Assembly: GCF_947241705.1 (NCBI RefSeq)
Contig: NC_079267.1
Location: forward strand, 186,001-250,000
DNA: 64,000 bases
Origin: Saccharomyces mikatae IFO 1815
Lineage: Eukaryota; Ascomycota; Saccharomycetes; Saccharomycetales; Saccharomycetaceae
Reading direction: 5' to 3'
Under the pieces are notes generated by a model. That model had not been told where the DNA came from. It saw nothing but the letters and a program-made list of their open reading frames with translations, and did not search any database. A program made the translations under genes and the position numbers. Of this stretch, positions 1 through 9,666 are shown one piece after another. Numbering within the stretch: position 1 is the stretch's first letter; every line of letters begins with the position of its first letter.

Positions 1-1
1 C

Positions 2-496
2 ACTATCTTCAACTACCTGTTTGATTGGAACGATACCCTCTGGGATACCGCATTAAGGGATCGCCATTTCCTATTTTCCCCAGTTCATGTTTCAGTGAAA
101 TTAATGCAATGGTGGCTGTCGCCCGACCCTAACAAAATAAGTTTTAAGTTCGGTTCCCATAAGATGTTTCCTGATAACGTTAAATGGTTTTCAGACGCAT
201 CGAAAGCTCCAAACATCTACTTGTTTGTTCCGAAGCAAGATAGATTGGTGGATGGTGAAAGATTAATCAATCATTTCGTTAACGTAGAGTCAAATGTCAA
301 CTACAAGATCTGGTACATCGATGAGTATGCTCACATCGATGTTCTATGGGCACATGACGTCATAGAAAGAATTGGGAAACCAATTTTACAGAATTTGAAT
401 AACTATTACTCCAAGAAGCCATCTAGTGCGTTTGAAAGTGATTGTTCCGATACAGAGGTGGAAACAGAGTTGGAGATGGTTAATGAGAAGGCTTGA
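2..496 (+). CDS. YEH1: YEH1 sterol ester hydrolase, C-terminal part (5' end outside window)
   Basis: The frame is open from base 2 to a TGA at 494-496 and gives the last 164 residues. They match the C-terminal end of the YEH2 protein encoded at 54718-56334, sharing FNYLFDWNDxLWD, LFSPVHxSVKLMQWWLSP, PKQDRLVDGERLINHF and KIWYIDEYxHxDVLWAHDVI. The family (acid-lipase-like alpha/beta hydrolases Yeh1, Yeh2 and Tgl1) hydrolyses steryl esters; Yeh1 sits on lipid droplets and the ER. The retained part should carry the acid and histidine of the catalytic triad (the D of QDRLVDG and the H of DEYAHIDV); the nucleophile serine lies outside the window. The acidic tail (SDCSDTEVETELEMVNEKA) is absent from YEH2. 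Assignment to YEH1 rather than YEH2 rests on the neighbouring SOF1 and on similarity. Confidence 0.95.
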   Translation, partial: TIFNYLFDWNDTLWDTALRDRHFLFSPVHVSVKLMQWWLSPDPNKISFKFGSHKMFPDNVKWFSDASKAPNIYLFVPKQDRLVDGERLINHFVNVESNVNYKIWYIDEYAHIDVLWAHDVIERIGKPILQNLNNYYSKKPSSAFESDCSDTEVETELEMVNEKA

Positions 497-657
497 AGAA
501 CAGGCATGATATAGGCTAATATAATTTATACTTGGGAGTTAATAGATAGAAGGCTAGTAAGTTTTTAGTTTTTGATTTTTTTTTTTTTGAAAGCACTCTG
601 GCACATAATGTTTATATATGGTTGTAATTTTTCGTGTGACACGATTCATTTTTTCTG

Positions 658-690
658 AAAAATTTTGATATCAAGAGAAATATCGATGAG
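658..690 (+). promoter_or_regulatory. RRPE and PAC boxes upstream of SOF1
   Basis: AAAAATTTT at 658-666 is the core of the ribosomal RNA processing element (bound by Stb3). CGATGAG at 684-690 is seven of the eight bases of PAC (GCGATGAG, bound by Dot6/Tod6). They lie 78-110 bp before the SOF1 ATG. This pairing and spacing is typical of ribosome-biogenesis genes that respond to growth through TOR. Confidence 0.75.
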
Positions 691-767
691 ATTGTATTAT
701 ACTAGTACTATGTAACTACATACAACTGCGATAGATTATACATATTTACATAGATAAAGCAATAAAA

Positions 768-2237
768 ATGAAGATTAAAACTATTAGGAGAAGTGCTGAT
801 GACTATGTCCCTGTTAAAAGTACTCAGGAATCACAAATGCCCAGGAATCTGAACCCTGAATTGCATCCTTTTGAAAGAGCACGTGAATATACCAAAGCTT
901 TGAACGCTACCAAATTGGAAAGAATGTTCGCTAAACCTTTTGTGGGACAATTAGGATATGGTCATAGAGATGGTGTTTATGCTATTGCCAAGAATTACGG
1001 TAGTTTAAATAAACTGGCCACAGGTTCCGCAGATGGTGTAATTAAATACTGGAACATGTCGACGAGAGAAGAGTTTGTCTCCTTTAAGGCTCACTATGGG
1101 CTCATTACTGGTCTTTGTGTTACACAGCCTCGTTTTCATGACAAAAAACCAGATTTAAAGAATCAAAACTTTATGTTATCTTGCAGTGATGACAAAACCG
1201 TTAAACTATGGTCGATAAACGTTGATGACTTTTCCAATAAAAGCTCCAGTGATAATGATTCAGTTACTAACGAGGAGGGCTTGGTCCGTACTTTTGACGG
1301 GGAATCCGCATTCCAAGGTATCGACTCACACAGAGAAAATTCCACGTTTGCCACAGGTGGAGCCAAGATTCATCTATGGGATGTTAATAGATTGAAGCCG
1401 GTTTCTAACCTTTCATGGGGAGCAGATAACATCACTAGTGTTAAATTCAACCAAAGTGAAACCGACATCTTGGCCAGTACTGGTAGTGATAATTCAATTG
1501 TTCTTTATGATCTGAGAACAAACTCTCCGACACAGAAGATTGTCCAAACAATGAGGACGAATGCTATTTGTTGGAATCCAATGGAGGCTTTTAATTTTGT
1601 GACTGCCAATGAAGATCATAATGCCTATTATTATGATATGAGAAATCTATCGCGTTCATTAAATGTATTTAAGGATCACGTCAGCGCAGTAATGGATGTT
1701 GATTTTTCTCCTACGGGGGATGAGATTGTTACTGGTTCATATGACAAGAGTATTAGAATATATAAAACAAATCATGGACATTCAAGAGAAATCTATCATA
1801 CGAAGAGAATGCAGCATGTCTTCCAGGTTAAGTATTCCATGGATGCCAAGTATATTATCAGTGGATCTGATGATGGGAATGTTAGATTGTGGAGAAGCAA
1901 AGCTTGGGAAAGGTCAAATGTTAAAACTACCCGTGAGAAAAATAAGTTAGAATATGACGAAAAATTGAAGGAAAGATTTAGACATATGCCAGAAATCAAA
2001 AGAATCAGCAGACATAGACACGTGCCACAAGTCATCAAAAAGGCTCAAGAGATTAAAAATATTGAGTTGAATTCTATAAAGAGAAGAGAAGCGAACGAAA
2101 GACGTACCAGAAAGGACATGCCATTCATTTCTGAAAGAAAGAAACAAATCGTTGGCACCGTCCACAAATATGATGATTCAGGAAGGGACAGAAAAAGAAG
2201 AAAGGAAGACGACAACCGGGATGTTCGAGAAGAGTAA
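768..2237 (+). CDS. SOF1: SOF1, WD-repeat protein of the SSU processome
   Basis: Predicted 489 residues, the same length as S. cerevisiae Sof1. Sof1 is an essential nucleolar protein of the small-subunit processome, associated with U3 snoRNA, needed for 18S rRNA maturation. WD40 blades are visible from about residue 65 to 375, for example GSADGVIKYW, SCSDDKTVKLW, GGAKIHLWDV, GSDNSIVLYDL, GSYDKSIRIY and GSDDGNVRLWR. A conserved basic Sof1 tail follows (RFRHMPEIKRISRHRHVPQ) and the end is Lys/Arg-rich (GRDRKRRKEDD). The ATG is preceded by an A-rich leader. The 271-bp spacer from YEH1 holds the promoter boxes. Confidence 0.97.
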   Translation: MKIKTIRRSADDYVPVKSTQESQMPRNLNPELHPFERAREYTKALNATKLERMFAKPFVGQLGYGHRDGVYAIAKNYGSLNKLATGSADGVIKYWNMSTREEFVSFKAHYGLITGLCVTQPRFHDKKPDLKNQNFMLSCSDDKTVKLWSINVDDFSNKSSSDNDSVTNEEGLVRTFDGESAFQGIDSHRENSTFATGGAKIHLWDVNRLKPVSNLSWGADNITSVKFNQSETDILASTGSDNSIVLYDLRTNSPTQKIVQTMRTNAICWNPMEAFNFVTANEDHNAYYYDMRNLSRSLNVFKDHVSAVMDVDFSPTGDEIVTGSYDKSIRIYKTNHGHSREIYHTKRMQHVFQVKYSMDAKYIISGSDDGNVRLWRSKAWERSNVKTTREKNKLEYDEKLKERFRHMPEIKRISRHRHVPQVIKKAQEIKNIELNSIKRREANERRTRKDMPFISERKKQIVGTVHKYDDSGRDRKRRKEDDNRDVREE

Positions 2238-2546
2238 TGACACCGTGGATTTTTCTGTTTATACACCTATGTACAATATTTGCATTATTATTTTTTATTT
2301 CACACATATTTCATAAGGGTTTTCATCAGTGTCCTGTTGATTTGTCATTTTATTAAATTATGAATTATATATGAATACATTGTGTCGTAATGGTAGAAGT
2401 AACGGAGAGAATGTCGAGAAACAGTATGGGTATAGCGTTGAGCAAAAAAAAAAAATTTGTTCTTTGATTATTTTATTCTTTCTTTCTCCATCTTTATCTT
2501 CACTCTTTGTTGGAGGACCAACAAGAAAATCGGCCCGAAGTGATCC
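2238..2546. other. Convergent intergenic region SOF1/PSR1
   Basis: Both flanking genes end here. It is AT-rich with T runs and TATATA-like stretches suited to 3'-end formation for the two transcripts. An open frame at 2371-2643 runs into PSR1 antisense and looks accidental. Confidence 0.6.
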
Positions 2547-3791
2547 TTATATTGTTACATCCAAAATTTTGCCTACATCGAGTGATGTTTTCACAGAAAG
2601 GTCTTCTAAAAGTGGAATAATATCTAATAATTCGTTATCATGAGTATCTGAGAACCAGGAAGAAATCGGTATTGCATGTTGAGGATGAAAAATGTAAGAT
2701 GCTGGAGAGTTATCGAGAATTATAATATCTGACAGAGGTCTTCCGATCTGGGATAAATTCTTTATATAATTTCCTTCATAGTTATAGCAAGCCTCTCTGA
2801 ATAGCCTGTGATGAATAACCTTATCCGCGTCTAGTATATCTAGCAATGGATCACCGTACCGAGAGACACTAGCAGTAAAGACCACAACTTCGAATAACTT
2901 CCCCACTCTTTCCAAGAATTCTTCCACACCTGGTCTTTTAATAACATAAACGTTATGTACTTGGTCATCTATCTCCACAGGTAGAACGAAATCTGCAGAT
3001 CGTAAATATTTGAAAGAAGAATGTACTAAAGTTTCATCGAGATCCAGTATCAAGCATTTTTTTCCCTTTGTATTTTCATCTTGCGGGGGGAGCAAGGTTT
3101 TGTAGCCTGGAGCGTGATATTGGCCCTGTTGCAAAAGCGTTAGGTCGATATATTCTTCGTCTTCGTCGTCTTCGTCATCAGCATCTTCATCAGCATCATT
3201 GGAAGTCTCACTGGCTTGGGGACTGCTGCTTACCCTACTTAAATTCATATCTTGGATAAGGTGGTCAGACGATACTCGCACAGTGTACTCTTGCTGTTGT
3301 GGCGGCGGCGGCTGTTGTAGTTGTCGCTGTTTTTGCTGTTCCGGAGATTCTTTCACGACAACTCCCTTTTCCTGTACGATTCTACCACTGTGACGGTTAT
3401 CTTCATCATCAAGCTCCTCATCCTCATCAACCTCGTATTTTTCCTCGTAGAGATCATCTTTACTGATCTTTTTGTCCCCTTTCGACATATTATTAGTAGT
3501 ATTAGTAGCGGCCACTGTGGTCGGCGAAGCTGGTTTCTTTTTCTCATTATCGTTCGTGCTAATCCCTGATTTACCGGTGGATCTTTCAGTGGAACTGAAA
3601 GTGGCAGCTGAATTCGTCTTGGAAGGGGGAGAATTTGCCTGTCGCGCATTATGGGTTCGACTTTTCGTGTTTGAATGTTTAACGCTTCTGTTCTTGCTGA
3701 GAGAGCTGGATTGTTGTTGCCGATAAGCAGAATTGGAGTTGGATTGATTTGTCTCGGAAGAACAGCACAATATTGATGATATGAAACCCAT
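2547..3791 (-). CDS. PSR1: PSR1, plasma-membrane HAD phosphatase of the sodium/general stress response
   Basis: Predicted 414 residues. The N-terminus [12 protein letters not shown] has Gly2 for N-myristoylation and a Cys pair at 9-10 for palmitoylation, which in the family anchor the protein to the plasma membrane. A long low-complexity acidic, Ser- and Gln-rich linker follows. The C-terminal FCP1/SCP-like HAD phosphatase domain carries the catalytic DLDET at residues 250-254, [14 protein letters not shown] and the late acidic motif [10 protein letters not shown]. Psr1 and Psr2 act with Whi2 in the response to salt stress and in dephosphorylating Msn2. The Gln-rich part ([16 protein letters not shown]) seems shorter than the Gln/Ser tract I remember in S. 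cerevisiae (427 residues), consistent with repeat-length change. Its duplicate PSR2 is at 53234-54412. Confidence 0.96.
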   Translation of the reverse strand: MGFISSILCCSSETNQSNSNSAYRQQQSSSLSKNRSVKHSNTKSRTHNARQANSPPSKTNSAATFSSTERSTGKSGISTNDNEKKKPASPTTVAATNTTNNMSKGDKKISKDDLYEEKYEVDEDEELDDEDNRHSGRIVQEKGVVVKESPEQQKQRQLQQPPPPQQQEYTVRVSSDHLIQDMNLSRVSSSPQASETSNDADEDADDEDDEDEEYIDLTLLQQGQYHAPGYKTLLPPQDENTKGKKCLILDLDETLVHSSFKYLRSADFVLPVEIDDQVHNVYVIKRPGVEEFLERVGKLFEVVVFTASVSRYGDPLLDILDADKVIHHRLFREACYNYEGNYIKNLSQIGRPLSDIIILDNSPASYIFHPQHAIPISSWFSDTHDNELLDIIPLLEDLSVKTSLDVGKILDVTI

Positions 3792-4341
3792 GTTTGTTTG
3801 CTATTGCTTGTGTCAAAAACTTACGAACACGGATGCAGGCAAATGAAAACTTGGATAGAGGCACAATGGAAGGAAAAGTGCGATTGGCTATGCTATAAGG
3901 AATAATAGAGAGCAAATAGACTATGCGGCAACTAGGCTATAAAAGAAAGAGTTGAATTTAACAACGACGTAACAAAGAGTTGAATGAGAGGGTATTGCGA
4001 GCAATAGGGTTCAACAAGCACTTCTTCCTGATATCAACTTCTACACTTTTTAACTAAGTATACACTAATCCCAGACTGTTATTTTTTTTCGGTTTTCCAG
4101 AGAAAAAGAAACAAAAACGTTTAAGCCCTAGTTTAGGTCTTTCTAAGATGGTTGTTAGGGTTTGGTCACGTGACCTTACACCAAGGGGTATAACGTGTGA
4201 TGACAATGGTACTGGTAATAGCAATGTAGTAATGATAATTGTGCTTTGCACATATTTACAGGTGATATATACTACTATAGTTTGTGAATACCTCTTATAT
4301 ATACAAGTGGGGAACCAGCTGGCAGTGAGCCTTCGATAAGG
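3792..4341. other. PSR1 upstream region and COX17 3' flank
   Basis: PSR1 is read leftward from this spacer and COX17 ends at its right edge. It holds a perfect palindromic E-box (listed separately) and no credible gene; short frames at 4054-4251 and 4148-4339 have no recognisable content. Confidence 0.55.
4164..4175. promoter_or_regulatory. Perfect 12-bp palindrome with CACGTG core
   Basis: GGTCACGTGACC is its own reverse complement. The core with flanking T and A (TCACGTGA) is the preferred Cbf1 site, and CACGTG is also read by Pho4 and other bHLH factors. It lies about 370 bp upstream of the PSR1 ATG and beyond the 3' end of COX17, so PSR1 is the only gene it could serve as a normal upstream site. 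Confidence 0.55.
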
Positions 4342-4551
4342 CTAATTCGCACTTGGCACTTCGAAACCATAGCCCTTCATGCATTCCTTATATTTCTCGA
4401 TGAACTCTTTGCACTTTTCAGAGTCTTGCCCATTAAACAGGATGCATGTATCCCGCTCCTCCTTTTCTGGTTTACAGACGCAACATGGCTTGGGCTTGTC
4501 CTCACCATCCGCGTGATTTTCTTGTTCTTGTTTCTTGTCAGTCTCAGCCAT
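4342..4551 (-). CDS. COX17: COX17, copper metallochaperone for cytochrome c oxidase
   Basis: Predicted 69 residues, the exact family length. It shows CCxC at Cys23, 24 and 26, the copper-binding motif, and the twin CX9C pattern (Cys26-Cys36, Cys47-Cys57) of the Mia40-imported coiled-coil-helix fold. Cox17 works in the mitochondrial intermembrane space and hands Cu(I) to Sco1 and Cox11 for cytochrome oxidase assembly. The body and C-terminus (FIEKYKECMKGYGFEVPSAN) agree with the S. cerevisiae sequence as I remember it; differences are near the N-terminus. It is divergent from DRS1, sharing a 310-bp promoter region. Confidence 0.98.
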   Translation of the reverse strand: MAETDKKQEQENHADGEDKPKPCCVCKPEKEERDTCILFNGQDSEKCKEFIEKYKECMKGYGFEVPSAN

Positions 4552-4861
4552 TGTTTTTTATTGTGTTTGTGACTATTATACACGAGAGTCCTTGTATTAA
4601 TATGGAAGCAAGTGTTTGGTTGGTGCACTAGAATTTAATTCGCTTGCTATATATTGTCGTTTTTTCTTATTTTTTGAAGGAGTGTAAGTAGGGTAACCTT
4701 TTTATCCGGGTAGGCTTTTGAAAAAAATTTTCAAGAAATGCGATGAGATGAGGTTAAGAAATTGCGAGTTAGAATATGGCTTAATAATGTGAGCATCATG
4801 GTTGTTTTTGAGATAGATATTGGATCTGTGAGGCTTCAAACGTGTGTTACATATATATATT
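4552..4861. other. Divergent promoter region COX17/DRS1
   Basis: The spacer lies between two divergent starts. The RRPE and PAC boxes at 4723-4747 are nearer DRS1. The leader just before the DRS1 ATG is a short TA repeat (ATATATATATT). Confidence 0.6.
4723..4747 (+). promoter_or_regulatory. RRPE and perfect PAC box upstream of DRS1
   Basis: AAAAATTTTC at 4723-4732 (RRPE) is followed 7 bp later by GCGATGAG at 4740-4747, a perfect PAC motif extended by ATGAGG. It sits 115-139 bp upstream of the DRS1 ATG. This is the clearest RRPE+PAC pair in the window. Confidence 0.85.
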
Positions 4862-7069
4862 ATGGTGGTAACTAAGAAGTACACTCATTTGGACTTTGTC
4901 CCCACAATTAGTGACAGTGAAGACGACGTTCCTATTTTAGATTCCTCTGATGATGAAAAAGTTGAGACTGCTAAGAAACAGAAGGGTAAGAATAAGAAGA
5001 AAAAGACAACCAAAGTTGACGAACTTGATGAGGATGTTCACGAAGACTTGAATACAGGGTTTAAGTTTGATTTGGACGCAGATGACACCACTTCGAATTT
5101 TCAAGGCTGGAACTTTCTTGGTGAATCCAATAAGGATGATCTAGAAACTCCCGTAAAGAAGGACGTAGATTTGGACAAGATTATTAGAAGAAAAGGTGGG
5201 CTGGTGAAAATGGCCCATATTGATGCCAAAGAAGAAGAAAAAGAAGAAGAGGTAGACGATAACGACGATAATGACGATGAGGAATTGGCAATGGACGGGT
5301 TCGGTATGGGAGCTCCTACTAAAAATGAGGATGAGGATGAGGATGAGGATGATTCAGAAGAAGAGGAGGAACAGGAGGAGTTGACTTTAGAAAAGGGCAG
5401 CAAAGACGAAGATGTAGATGAAGAGGACGATTCAGAAGAGGCAAAAGCTGATTTCTATGCACCTGAAACTGAGGGGGATGAAGCTAAAAAGCAACTGTAC
5501 GATAATTTCAATAGTTTGTCTCTGTCTCGTCCGGTTCTTAAGGGCCTTGCCAGTTTGGGTTACGCCAAACCTTCTCCTATTCAAAGTGCTACTATCCCCA
5601 TTGCTTTATTGGGTAAAGATATCATTGCTGGTGCTGTCACCGGTTCTGGTAAAACAGCCGCGTTTATGATTCCTATCATTGAGCGTCTGTTATACAAACC
5701 GGCCAAAATTGCTTCCACCAGAGTCATCGTTTTGTTGCCTACTCGTGAATTGGCTATCCAAGTAGCTGACGTTGGTAAACAAATTGCACGTTTTGTCTCC
5801 GGTATTACTTTTGGCCTTGCCGTTGGTGGTTTGAACTTGAGACAACAAGAACAAATGTTGAAGTCTCGTCCTGATATTGTCATAGCTACCCCAGGTAGAT
5901 TTATTGACCACATTAGGAACTCCGCAAGTTTTAACGTGGATTCGGTAGAAATTCTGGTCATGGATGAAGCCGATAGAATGTTGGAAGAAGGTTTCCAAGA
6001 TGAACTTAATGAAATTATGGGCTTATTACCAAGCAATAGACAGAACCTACTGTTTTCCGCTACGATGAATTCCAAGATTAAAAGTTTAGTCAGTCTTTCT
6101 TTGAAGAAACCAGTAAGGATTATGATTGATCCGCCAAAAAAGGCTGCTACCAAGTTGACACAGGAATTTGTTCGTATCCGTAAAAGAGACCATTTGAAGC
6201 CAGCGCTGTTATTTAACTTGATTAGAAAACTGGATCCAGTGGGTCAAAAGAGGATTGTCGTTTTTGTGGCGAGAAAAGAAACCGCTCATAGATTGAGAAT
6301 TATTATGGGTCTTCTAGGTATGAGCGTGGGTGAATTGCATGGTTCTTTAACGCAAGAACAACGTTTAGATTCCGTTAATAAATTCAAAAATTTGGAAGTA
6401 CCCGTACTTATCTGTACAGATTTAGCATCCAGAGGTCTTGATATCCCTAAGATCGAAGTCGTTATCAACTATGATATGCCGAAGAGTCACGAAATCTACT
6501 TGCATAGAGTGGGTCGTACCGCCAGAGCTGGTAGGGAAGGTCGTTCTGTCACCTTTGTAGGCGAATCCTCTCAAGATAGAAGCATTGTCCGTGCTGCTAT
6601 CAAGAGTGTAGAAGAAAATAAATCTCTTACCCAAGGTAAGGCTCTTGGTAGAAATGTGGACTGGGTTCAAATCGAAGAAACCAATAAACTTGTGGAATCG
6701 ATGAGCGATACAATTGAAGACGTTCTTGTTGAAGAAAAAGAGGAAAAGGAGATTCTAAGAGCTGAAATGCAATTGAGAAAGGGTGAGAATATGTTAAAGC
6801 ATAAAAAGGAAATTCAAGCAAGACCAAGAAGGACATGGTTTCAGAGCGAATCAGACAAGAAAAATTCCAAAGTTTTAGGAGCTTTATCAAGAAACAAGAA
6901 AGTCACCAACAGTAAGAAGAGAAAGCGTGAGGAAGCTGTTGCTGATGGCAATGGTGCGCGTTCTTATAGAAAAACTAAAATTGACCGTATCGCAGACCAA
7001 GAAAGATCTTTTAAAAAGCAGAAGAGTGCAAATTCAACTAAGAAAAAGAGTTTTCACAGTCGTAGGTAA
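4862..7069 (+). CDS. DRS1: DRS1, nucleolar DEAD-box RNA helicase for 60S assembly
   Basis: Predicted 735 residues from the ATG at 4862; the frame opens slightly upstream only at a GTG. Drs1 is an essential DEAD-box ATPase that acts in 27S pre-rRNA processing and pre-60S maturation. An acidic N-terminal third (runs of Glu/Asp around residues 115-200) precedes the helicase core: the Q-motif region ([11 protein letters not shown]), motif I (AVTGSGKT), Ia (PTRELAIQ), Ib (TPGRF), II (DEAD in VMDEADRM), III (FSAT), IV (IVVFV), V (ASRGLDIP) and VI ([11 protein letters not shown]). The C-terminal tail is Lys/Arg-rich. All catalytic motifs are intact. Confidence 0.97.
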   Translation: MVVTKKYTHLDFVPTISDSEDDVPILDSSDDEKVETAKKQKGKNKKKKTTKVDELDEDVHEDLNTGFKFDLDADDTTSNFQGWNFLGESNKDDLETPVKKDVDLDKIIRRKGGLVKMAHIDAKEEEKEEEVDDNDDNDDEELAMDGFGMGAPTKNEDEDEDEDDSEEEEEQEELTLEKGSKDEDVDEEDDSEEAKADFYAPETEGDEAKKQLYDNFNSLSLSRPVLKGLASLGYAKPSPIQSATIPIALLGKDIIAGAVTGSGKTAAFMIPIIERLLYKPAKIASTRVIVLLPTRELAIQVADVGKQIARFVSGITFGLAVGGLNLRQQEQMLKSRPDIVIATPGRFIDHIRNSASFNVDSVEILVMDEADRMLEEGFQDELNEIMGLLPSNRQNLLFSATMNSKIKSLVSLSLKKPVRIMIDPPKKAATKLTQEFVRIRKRDHLKPALLFNLIRKLDPVGQKRIVVFVARKETAHRLRIIMGLLGMSVGELHGSLTQEQRLDSVNKFKNLEVPVLICTDLASRGLDIPKIEVVINYDMPKSHEIYLHRVGRTARAGREGRSVTFVGESSQDRSIVRAAIKSVEENKSLTQGKALGRNVDWVQIEETNKLVESMSDTIEDVLVEEKEEKEILRAEMQLRKGENMLKHKKEIQARPRRTWFQSESDKKNSKVLGALSRNKKVTNSKKRKREEAVADGNGARSYRKTKIDRIADQERSFKKQKSANSTKKKSFHSRR

Positions 7070-7380
7070 TAGTCTCCATCACCATTATTATCGAATATCA
7101 AAGCACTTCTCACTGTCATTATTCGATTAAAAAAATTTGTATTCAGTTATCATCACTTCGTCTAAAAAACTAGGAAAGAGTTAATTACTCCTCTTTTTTG
7201 TTCAATTTGTACGAGTATTAATAAATTTTAAACTACATGCCATATTAAAAACATAATTTGATTACGAAATTAACTGAAATGCGTATTCGGGCTACTGACT
7301 GTGAGAAAATTATAAATTACATTCCCATTTTGATAGAAAAGCAATAGGTAAATTAAAAAACATGATAAAACTTATTAGTC
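7070..7380. other. Convergent intergenic region DRS1/LMO1
   Basis: AT-rich spacer between two 3' ends. I see T and A runs that could serve polyadenylation and nothing else. Confidence 0.5.
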
Positions 7381-9378
7381 CTAATCAAAATAAAAATTCT
7401 GGGTTACTTTCTTTAATGTTTCCAAGTCGTAAAATTCTTCATCTTCACTCTCGTTGCTTGCTTCGGGTGGGGGCAATATAATATCTTGACGAACATTTAA
7501 ATTTATCATCTGTACGTTTTTTCTTAAATCAAATAGTGTGTCTATTTGATCTTTCGTATCTTCAGATATATCCTCATGCTGCGATGGGGATATCAATTTC
7601 AATCCGTCTAACCATATATACTTTCCCTCTTCTGTGTCTAAGTAAAACTTTAAGACTGTTTTGTTATTACGATCTTTTAATTCAACTTCAGTATACACAT
7701 TGCTTTCATCCAATTTGACGTATACGTTATTGCCGGTTCGACGGCTGGGCGTAGTAAGACCTGTGCTTTTAAAAGAGGTTATATGTTTCAAAACGACAAC
7801 TTTTGTTCTGCCGTTAGCTAATGCTTCACAACCTGGACTTGTCAGGATTTTATTATCAAATAAGTAAGGTGAATCATTTGTTTGGGTTTCAAATTCTCGG
7901 GCCAGTAAACTTGCATGATTATCCGACACTATGAGGAAGTAAACCTTTGGAGTCCCAGCTTCAGAATTCAATGGATTTTCTGCATACACCCATGTACCTT
8001 TTTGCAATTGAAGAAGTCTTTGATGACGAACATAATCATGAACTTGGCCTGATAACATTGTATCGAAGCTAGCAATACTAGATGACCAAGTACGGTATTG
8101 CTCTTTTTTAATTGAGTCTAATTGTAATGTTCTTGCGAATCTATAGCTCATAGAGTTGAGTGCATCAACCTGAGTCTCCAGAAGTGATTTTGTTTGTACT
8201 GCCAACTCCAAATCGTTTGATGATAAGCAAACATGTCTTAAAGTAATAATAGCCAAATTTAATAGTGAAATCATATCATTTTGGGATTTCGCTAATGATT
8301 CTATCCAAAATCTCAAAAACAACTCGATTGTTTTGTAAAAATAAACTTGCCGATTAAGAACAACGGTGGCAATTTGCAATTTCAAATCGTTTTTTGAGTT
8401 TGAATACAGATCTTCTTCCTTTCCAGTTTCATTGAAAAGTCTTCTAAATTGATCTGATAGCTGAAATATTGCTTTATAAAGAGGAAAATCATTTTCTCCA
8501 AACAATAGCTGTTCAGTGTAAAGTCTCTTGAATGATTTATTGGGACTATTCAAGAATGTAAATGTGTCATACGCATTTAACAAACTCGTACCAGGAAGAT
8601 TGCCCATCTCCATTTCTAGTCCCTTTTGAAATACGGAATTATCTTTGATGGCCCTAAGAAGATCTTCTTTTAGTGGACAGGAATAATCATCAATATTAAC
8701 TGATGACAGAAAATTTATTAGTCTCTGCTTTAAAGGTACGAATTCTCCCAGGATTAATGGTTGTAAGTCTTCTATGTAAACGAGTTCAGAGATTGAAGCT
8801 GGAAAGTTATACCGAAATAACAAAATGAGCATTGCAGGTACAGATTTTACGGCATGTTGCAGTGATGTTTCGCATAATATAAGTAAACATTTTAAAAACA
8901 GGTTTATAGACAGTATAGTGTCCGTAAACAATGGCCTTTGAATGGGCCTTCGTGACAATATGAGCAGAAGAATCCCTATGAGTTGAAAGTTCTCTGTAGA
9001 GATGTGGCAGACTCTCACAATGACTTTTTTTTTATTAGAATCTGTGTATTTGAGGGCTACATTAAAAACCTTAATTAGACACGGTACCAGTGTTTCTGGC
9101 TTTAACTTTTGACAACTATCGTAGAATATATTCCAGAATCGAGAATCTGGAATTACAGATTCACATAAATATTTCTCATCACAGAAAAGAACGTATTGTG
9201 CGAATAGCTTTTCGTATCCATCACTTTTTTCTTCCAAATTTCCAGTATTGACCAGCTCATTATAACAAGTTTTCGACTCTGCATTCGTAAGTGACTTGAC
9301 CTGATTCCCTATTTCAAAATTCAGTAGTATTCTCACGTTTTTCAAGCTTTCATCTGATATCTGGCTGTTATAATTCAT
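7381..9378 (-). CDS. LMO1: LMO1, ELMO-family protein with C-terminal PH-like domain
   Basis: Predicted 665 residues, the length I recall for S. cerevisiae YLL007C/Lmo1. Lmo1 is the yeast ELMO homologue and has been reported with the DOCK-type protein Dck1 in Rho5 signalling during oxidative stress and mitophagy. The N-terminal two-thirds is helical with no obvious catalytic motif. A PH-like domain runs from about residue 455 to 600 (LLQLQKGTWVYAENP, VYFLIVSDNHASLL, LDTEEGKYIWLDGLKLI). The acidic C-terminus has ASNESEDEEFYDLE, then a helix. The molecular role is known from the family, not from motifs visible here. Confidence 0.9.
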   Translation of the reverse strand: MNYNSQISDESLKNVRILLNFEIGNQVKSLTNAESKTCYNELVNTGNLEEKSDGYEKLFAQYVLFCDEKYLCESVIPDSRFWNIFYDSCQKLKPETLVPCLIKVFNVALKYTDSNKKKVIVRVCHISTENFQLIGILLLILSRRPIQRPLFTDTILSINLFLKCLLILCETSLQHAVKSVPAMLILLFRYNFPASISELVYIEDLQPLILGEFVPLKQRLINFLSSVNIDDYSCPLKEDLLRAIKDNSVFQKGLEMEMGNLPGTSLLNAYDTFTFLNSPNKSFKRLYTEQLLFGENDFPLYKAIFQLSDQFRRLFNETGKEEDLYSNSKNDLKLQIATVVLNRQVYFYKTIELFLRFWIESLAKSQNDMISLLNLAIITLRHVCLSSNDLELAVQTKSLLETQVDALNSMSYRFARTLQLDSIKKEQYRTWSSSIASFDTMLSGQVHDYVRHQRLLQLQKGTWVYAENPLNSEAGTPKVYFLIVSDNHASLLAREFETQTNDSPYLFDNKILTSPGCEALANGRTKVVVLKHITSFKSTGLTTPSRRTGNNVYVKLDESNVYTEVELKDRNNKTVLKFYLDTEEGKYIWLDGLKLISPSQHEDISEDTKDQIDTLFDLRKNVQMINLNVRQDIILPPPEASNESEDEEFYDLETLKKVTQNFYFD

Positions 9379-9666
9379 TGCTTATGGTGTTATTTAAGAA
9401 CTTAAAGTCTATGTAGTTTCTTACTAATATAACTAAGTCAATTCAAACCATTATCAAGTCGATATTCAAATAATTCCAGTTTGTTTCTTTTTCATGCATT
9501 TCCTTAAAAGTCTATTTTTCACTTTTTGCGAAACCGTTTCAATTCCGAAGAACTATCAACATGAAATAAAGGTTACTTGCACCATCAAATGGCCCCAAAG
9601 AGTTCGCTAGACATCAAAAAAGAACTTCGAGGTGGTTGATATAAAACCAATATATTTTTGCTGAAA

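Noticed and set aside
5101-5403. 100-codon antisense frame within DRS1
   Set aside because: A poly-Ser frame mirrored from the acidic GAA/GAT repeats of DRS1; a typical shadow.
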